Below the pieces are notes generated by a model. That model made no database searches and had not been told where the DNA came from. It worked only from the letters and a program-made list of their open reading frames with translations. The translations under genes were made by a program, and so were the position numbers. A stretch of 8,995 nt of DNA from Acidobacteriota bacterium. Its GTDB lineage: Bacteria; Acidobacteriota; Blastocatellia; Pyrinomonadales; Pyrinomonadaceae. The stretch spans positions 1-8,995 of the forward strand of contig JAKOSS010000697.1 in assembly GCA_029777145.1 (NCBI GenBank), written 5' to 3'. Positions 4,966 to 8,995 of the stretch are shown here, piece after piece. Within the stretch, counting starts at the first letter, position 1. Every line of letters starts with the position of its first letter.

Positions 4966-7900
4966 GCACAAACGACGCAGGCAACGGAAAATCGCCGTTC
5001 AATCCCCACTGGAAGACGGTCAGTCCGTTGTCGGAACTCTTTTGGATGTACCAATTACCCTCGGACGGACGAAAGATCGCGTAGTCGAACCGGCCGTCGC
5101 CCTCGTAATCGCCGACCATCGGAATATCGGTCGGCAGCCCGAACGAAACCGCGAAGAATCCGCCGTCGGTGCTTTTCAACACATACCAAACGCCGGTTGC
5201 CGGACGCCAAACGGCGATGTCCGATTTGCCGTCGCCGTCGTAATCTCCGGGAACGACCTTGTCGCCGGTGATTCCGAACTGCGTGATGGTGAATCCGGAA
5301 TCCGAACTTCGCCAGATGTACCAAACGCCGGTTGACGGCCGGTAAATCGCGAGATCGTCCTTGCCGTCACCGTCGAAATCCGCCGGCGCCGGGACGTCTC
5401 CGGCCGCCCCGAACTGATTGACAGAAAGCGAATTGTCCGAGCTTCGGCGAACATACCATTTGCCGTCCGACGGCCTCCAGACCGCGATGTCGGCCTTTCC
5501 GTCGCCGTCGAAATCCGCCGGAACCGGAACGTCTGACTCGAGTCCGAACTGCAGGAAATACTGCGGGCGCCCGTATTGGTTGACGACGATCCAGAGACCG
5601 TTTTCAGCGCGGTAAAAAGCGTAATCGGTCTTGCGGTCGCCGTCGAAATCTGCCGCCACGACCGTGTCCGTAGGCCGGCCCAACGATTTGGCGATCGAAT
5701 TAGGCGCGATCGACCTCACGTAGAACGAGCCGTTGTTTGGCCGGAACACGGAATAGTCGGTCTTTCGGTTGCCGTCGAAGTCAAAGATGTTGCCGACAGC
5801 CGAGCTGCAGTTGTTGAGCGCGACCGTCGCATTGTTTGAACCGGCGTTGACCGTCACGAAATCCGGTTTGCTGTCGCCGTTGAGATCGGCGGCCGCGACC
5901 GCGTTCGGGAACTGCCCGGTTGCCACGGAATTTCCAAAAATGCTCACCGCATCAGATCCGCTCAGCGCTGTCGCCTGCTCCTTGATGCCGTTCGCGTCAA
6001 AATCCGCGGCCGCGATCGAGATCGGGTTCGATCCGTTCGCGCTGTTGACGACGCAGCCTCCGAAGAGTCCGGAAGCCAAACCCTGACAGATCGAATTTGA
6101 ATCACTGTTGTAATTGGCAATGATCAGATCGCCGATGCCGTCACCGCCGATGTCGGCCACCTCGACCGCAACCGGGCCGGCGCCGGTCGACAGATTCTGC
6201 TGCAGCACGAATCCGCCGGTTCCGTTGCCGAAAAACGTCGAGACGCTGTTCGACCCGAAATTCGCGACGACCAGATCAGGAGTCGAATCCGGCGACAGGT
6301 TCACGAGTTTGACGAACGACGGTTGAGTGCGCGTTCGTATCGACGTTCCGGCGCCGAACGCTCCGCCGCCGTTTCCGATCAGGACCGAAACGGTTCCGAA
6401 GAAGAAGCTGCCAAAGTTCGCGACGACGAGGTCGGTTTTCGTGTCGTTATTGATGTCGCCGGCGGCGATCGAGATCGGGGCCGCGCCGACGAAGTAACTC
6501 GCGCCCGCGGTGAAGGTTCCGTCGCCGTTGCCGAGCAGGATCGACACGTTGTTCGATCCCGAGTTCGCGACTGCAAGGTCGAAGTTGTTGTCAGCGTTGA
6601 ACTTACCGGCGACGATGGAATAAGGTCCGGACCCGGCGGGAACCGGCGACGCGGGATTGAACGTGCCGTTGCCGTTGCCGAGCAGGATCGAGACGTCGTT
6701 CGAAACCTGATTTGAAACGGCGATATCCGTCTTTGAGTCGTTGTTGAAATCGGCGAGCGCCATGTTCGTCGGATTGATCCCGGTCGCGACGGTTGAGGTC
6801 GTAAATGTCGGCGTGGAACAACTCACTGGTCCCGGCGGAGAGATCGGCACGACCGTCATGTCGAGGCTCCAACCGCCCGCGATCGTCCCGCCGGCCGCCG
6901 CCTGCGAGTCATCCATAATGTAGAGTTTCCATGTCCCGTTCGGATTGAATCCGTTGAAATTGCTGAGCGCGTTCGACGAGTTCACGTCGCTGTACGGACG
7001 GATCGGGGCGGGCGAGAAGAACGTATCGTAGTCGAAAAAACCCTCGCTTGGCCGGTAGGTTCCGGTCAGCCACGTTCCCGACAACTGACTCGGAGCGGCG
7101 TCGTCGAACGTCAGATCGACATTGTTCGCCGATCCTGAGCCGGCATCCGAGATCAGCACCGACGCCTTCCCGTTCGGACTGACGAGCAGCACATCCATGT
7201 CCGGACCGTTCGCGAGAGTGATCCCGGTCAGCTTCACTTTCAGGTTCGAGATCACCCCCGTAACTCCGGCGACGTCGATCTCAGATCCGTACGGCGAGGC
7301 CATCGCGGCCATATCGGGAAACTTGATGTACTCGGAATTCGTGTACGTTGCCGGCGCGCCGTCGGTCGTGATCGTCACGGACCAGCCCGAATTGATCATT
7401 CCCGCGTTGCCGAGCGTATCGTCGACCGCCCAGAGCGTCCAGGTTCCGTTCGGACTTGAACCGTTGTACACGGAAGCGAAGGTCGCCGACGGCGCAAAAT
7501 TGTACGGACCGGCAGGAGCCGGCGACGGAAATGTGTCGGTCGTGTTCGAGTTCGTCGGAAGATACGTTCCCGGAAGGGGCGTGACGAGCGTCGTCGACGC
7601 CGTATCGCTGAATTTCCAGACTGCGTCCTCAGGCGTGAAATTCTGCGGATCCGAAAGAAATACGTATTTCAGCCCGGTCGGACCGACGAGCAAAAAGTCG
7701 AGATCGGACAGGCTTGTATGCGCAACGCCGCGGAGCGTTACCTCGACCTTCGTGATCGTCCCCGTCATGCCAACCACGTCGATCGTCGAACCGTAAGGCG
7801 ACGAGGCCGTCGGAGCCGTCTGTCCCGAGGCCGAGTTTACCGTGATCGGCGACGAATTCGAATAAACCGTTTGAATGATGCGCTTTTGTGCCGGAACCGA

Positions 7901-7969
7901 GACAGCCGATCCGAGCGTGAGCGCCGTCAAGACGACGAACGATGCAACCGTGCGAACGCAACCTTTCAT
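4961..7969 (-). CDS. Secreted P-domain and FG-GAP/VCBS repeat protein
   Basis: This 1002-residue exported protein starts with a Sec signal peptide (hydrophobic 8-22, likely cut after VPA at 27). Two P-domain-like beta modules follow (about 37-203 and 214-374), each with the typical D-x-D-LLV…PNG core and an ending NGTW.L…DD…GG/SGW. Residues about 390-722 hold seven FG-GAP/VCBS-like repeats of ~49 residues (ADFNNDSKTDIAV…LGNGNGTF). Residues about 728-1002 hold six more regular 45-residue repeats with DFDGDGKADIAVWRPSDG-type calcium loops and a WYV strand. A seven-bladed and a six-bladed propeller are plausible. No catalytic domain is seen; a surface, adhesion or binding role is inferred. AAGGAG (minus strand, 7975-7980) stands five bases before the ATG. 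The gene converges on the response regulator. Confidence 0.93.
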   Translation of the reverse strand: MKGCVRTVASFVVLTALTLGSAVSVPAQKRIIQTVYSNSSPITVNSASGQTAPTASSPYGSTIDVVGMTGTITKVEVTLRGVAHTSLSDLDFLLVGPTGLKYVFLSDPQNFTPEDAVWKFSDTASTTLVTPLPGTYLPTNSNTTDTFPSPAPAGPYNFAPSATFASVYNGSSPNGTWTLWAVDDTLGNAGMINSGWSVTITTDGAPATYTNSEYIKFPDMAAMASPYGSEIDVAGVTGVISNLKVKLTGITLANGPDMDVLLVSPNGKASVLISDAGSGSANNVDLTFDDAAPSQLSGTWLTGTYRPSEGFFDYDTFFSPAPIRPYSDVNSSNALSNFNGFNPNGTWKLYIMDDSQAAAGGTIAGGWSLDMTVVPISPPGPVSCSTPTFTTSTVATGINPTNMALADFNNDSKTDIAVSNQVSNDVSILLGNGNGTFNPASPVPAGSGPYSIVAGKFNADNNFDLAVANSGSNNVSILLGNGDGTFTAGASYFVGAAPISIAAGDINNDTKTDLVVANFGSFFFGTVSVLIGNGGGAFGAGTSIRTRTQPSFVKLVNLSPDSTPDLVVANFGSNSVSTFFGNGTGGFVLQQNLSTGAGPVAVEVADIGGDGIGDLIIANYNSDSNSICQGLASGLFGGCVVNSANGSNPISIAAADFDANGIKEQATALSGSDAVSIFGNSVATGQFPNAVAAADLNGDSKPDFVTVNAGSNNATVALNNCSSAVGNIFDFDGNRKTDYSVFRPNNGSFYVRSIAPNSIAKSLGRPTDTVVAADFDGDRKTDYAFYRAENGLWIVVNQYGRPQYFLQFGLESDVPVPADFDGDGKADIAVWRPSDGKWYVRRSSDNSLSVNQFGAAGDVPAPADFDGDGKDDLAIYRPSTGVWYIWRSSDSGFTITQFGITGDKVVPGDYDGDGKSDIAVWRPATGVWYVLKSTDGGFFAVSFGLPTDIPMVGDYEGDGRFDYAIFRPSEGNWYIQKSSDNGLTVFQWGLNGDFPLPASFVR

Positions 7970-8012
7970 AGAGACTCCTTGTTGGAACTTGATCGGGGGA
8001 CTTTACGGCGGA

Positions 8013-8021
8013 ATCATAGCA
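8013..8021 (-). promoter_or_regulatory. Extended -10 promoter of the secreted protein
   Basis: On the minus strand the sequence reads TGCTATGAT, an extended -10 (TG-C-TATGAT). It predicts a start near 8006 and a ~37-base leader containing the AAGGAG ribosome site. No strong -35 is seen, as is common for extended -10 promoters. The shared TGCTA core with both desaturase promoters suggests a common housekeeping-sigma preference. Confidence 0.5.
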
Positions 8022-8160
8022 CCAACGAAACCCCGAAACGAGTTGTTCGGCGACTCGGGATCGCGACCGCGCCGAACCAACCGGGGAACGTGGATGACGC
8101 CGATAAGCCGGAAAACGAATCCGCGCTTTCCGGGTTGATCCGCGGCAGATCCAATTGCGC

Positions 8161-8995
8161 TCAACCCGTTCGGCGCCGTTCAAGAACGCGCAGTCGCCGG
8201 CGCCAGTCTTCCGCCAGATTGAATCGGTGGATCTCGATCGCGGGTGAAACGAGCGATGCCGAAAAGTCGAAATCGCGATGAAACGCGAGCGTCGGCGCCG
8301 CGAGATAACAGATCGTCGGCGCGTCGGCGATGCGGAGAGCGCCGAACAATCCCGCCGCCTGGAGCTTTCCCGCACGACGGATACGCTCGATCTTCCGCCA
8401 GTAATCGACGGTTTGAAAAACGACTTCCCTATCGGGCTCAACCTTGAGTTCGATGATGACGAGCCTTCCGTCCCGCCGCAGTGCCAGCAGATCGATCTTC
8501 TCGCGCTCGGCGCGGAACTGATGATAGACGGGCGAGAGCACGAGATTGGCGTCGAGCCGGCGGATATCGCGGCGCAGGATCGATTCGAGCCATGCCTCGG
8601 GCGCGGTTTGATAAAAGGCGTGTCGCCGGTTCTCGGATCCGAACCGACGGTATTCCCGCAGTTCCTCGACGATCGATGCAAGCTCGCCGACATTCGCGTC
8701 GGAAAGCAGCTGACGGTTGCGGTCGGTCCCGAACCAGCATCGCTCAGAACCTGCCAGCCGGCGGATGCGCGCGAACGGAAGCCCCTGATAGCGAACGGTT
8801 TCGCCCTGGCGCGAGAAGACGGAATCGATCGCTTCGGGCGCGATCGCGATCAGGTTGCGGGCCGTCTCGGTTGGCTCGGCGAGCACCGGAACACGGACGT
8901 CCGCGACGCTGCCGGCCCAAAGATCGTCGATTTCGAGCACCGGTCTGGGTGCAATTCCGCCGTCATCGCGAATCTCGAGAATCGAGACGCGCGAG
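8161..8995 (-). CDS. PD-(D/E)XK nuclease-fold protein, 5' end missing
   Basis: The frame stays open to the right edge, so the real start probably lies outside. GTG at 8938-8940 is an internal possibility giving 259 residues, and at least 18 further codons precede it. Numbered from that GTG, the C-terminal half resembles DUF91/NucS-like nuclease domains: PEAWLES (114-120), a helix ending RDI, then strand and loop with D150 in KIDLLAL, E164-L-K166 in IIELK, and Q176…Y180 in QTVDYW. This is the D…ExK metal-binding core plus the usual following Gln/Tyr motif. The N-terminal part is unrecognised. The family commonly acts on DNA, but the substrate here is unknown. It ends 191 bp before the secreted repeat protein on the same strand and shows no obvious functional link to it. 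Confidence 0.75.
   Translation of the reverse strand, partial: SRVSILEIRDDGGIAPRPVLEIDDLWAGSVADVRVPVLAEPTETARNLIAIAPEAIDSVFSRQGETVRYQGLPFARIRRLAGSERCWFGTDRNRQLLSDANVGELASIVEELREYRRFGSENRRHAFYQTAPEAWLESILRRDIRRLDANLVLSPVYHQFRAEREKIDLLALRRDGRLVIIELKVEPDREVVFQTVDYWRKIERIRRAGKLQAAGLFGALRIADAPTICYLAAPTLAFHRDFDFSASLVSPAIEIHRFNLAEDWRRRLRVLERRRTG

Noticed and set aside
6323..6715. Plus-strand 130-aa frame inside the secreted protein gene
   Set aside because: Antisense shadow of the repeat region; its own repetitiveness mirrors the FG-GAP repeats.
7629..8693. Minus-strand 354-aa frame
   Set aside because: It is very rich in Arg and Ser and overlaps the signal-peptide region of the secreted protein and the nuclease-fold gene, both far better supported.

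Overview
The window looks like GC-rich chromosomal DNA from an Acidobacteriota-type bacterium, most likely near Blastocatellia/Pyrinomonadales. This rests mainly on the secreted protein ending in 45-residue D-x-D-G-D-G…WRP…WY repeats, a style I associate with that group, and on the heptamer-built intergenic spacers. It is an inference from style, not a marker-gene assignment.

Layout, left to right. (1) Positions 1-763 are an accessory stretch. An integron attC-like recombination site (about 7-119) is followed by a doubtful small reading frame and a more convincing 129-aa orphan protein. (2) Positions 1025-2836 hold two tandem paralogous membrane fatty acid desaturases, each with all three histidine boxes. 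Each is preceded by the same promoter-like element: a TTAC direct repeat with 11-bp period and a TGCTAG extended -10, at identical spacing. (3) A 79-bp inverted-repeat element (2839-2917) and a C/T tract lead into a histidine kinase with two membrane helices and almost no external loop (2970-3851), then an OmpR/PhoB-type response regulator (4035-4742). (4) The spacers around this two-component pair are built from 7-bp words: AGTGAGC-like and GCAAATC-like between the genes, GTGGTCR-like after them. (5) On the minus strand are a 1002-residue secreted protein with two P-domain-like modules and about thirteen propeller-type repeats (4961-7969), and upstream of it the 3' part of a PD-(D/E)XK nuclease-fold gene that runs off the right edge (8161-8995).

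How the genes may work together. Unsaturated lipid synthesis (two desaturases) lies next to a kinase whose only visible input module is a pair of membrane helices, and its partner regulator belongs to a family that binds 11-bp-spaced direct repeats. The two desaturase promoters carry just such a repeat. The testable hypothesis is a membrane-fluidity sensing module, analogous in logic to Bacillus DesK/DesR but built from an OmpR-class regulator. The secreted repeat protein and the nuclease show no obvious link to it. No tRNA, rRNA, CRISPR array, transposase or integrase was seen.
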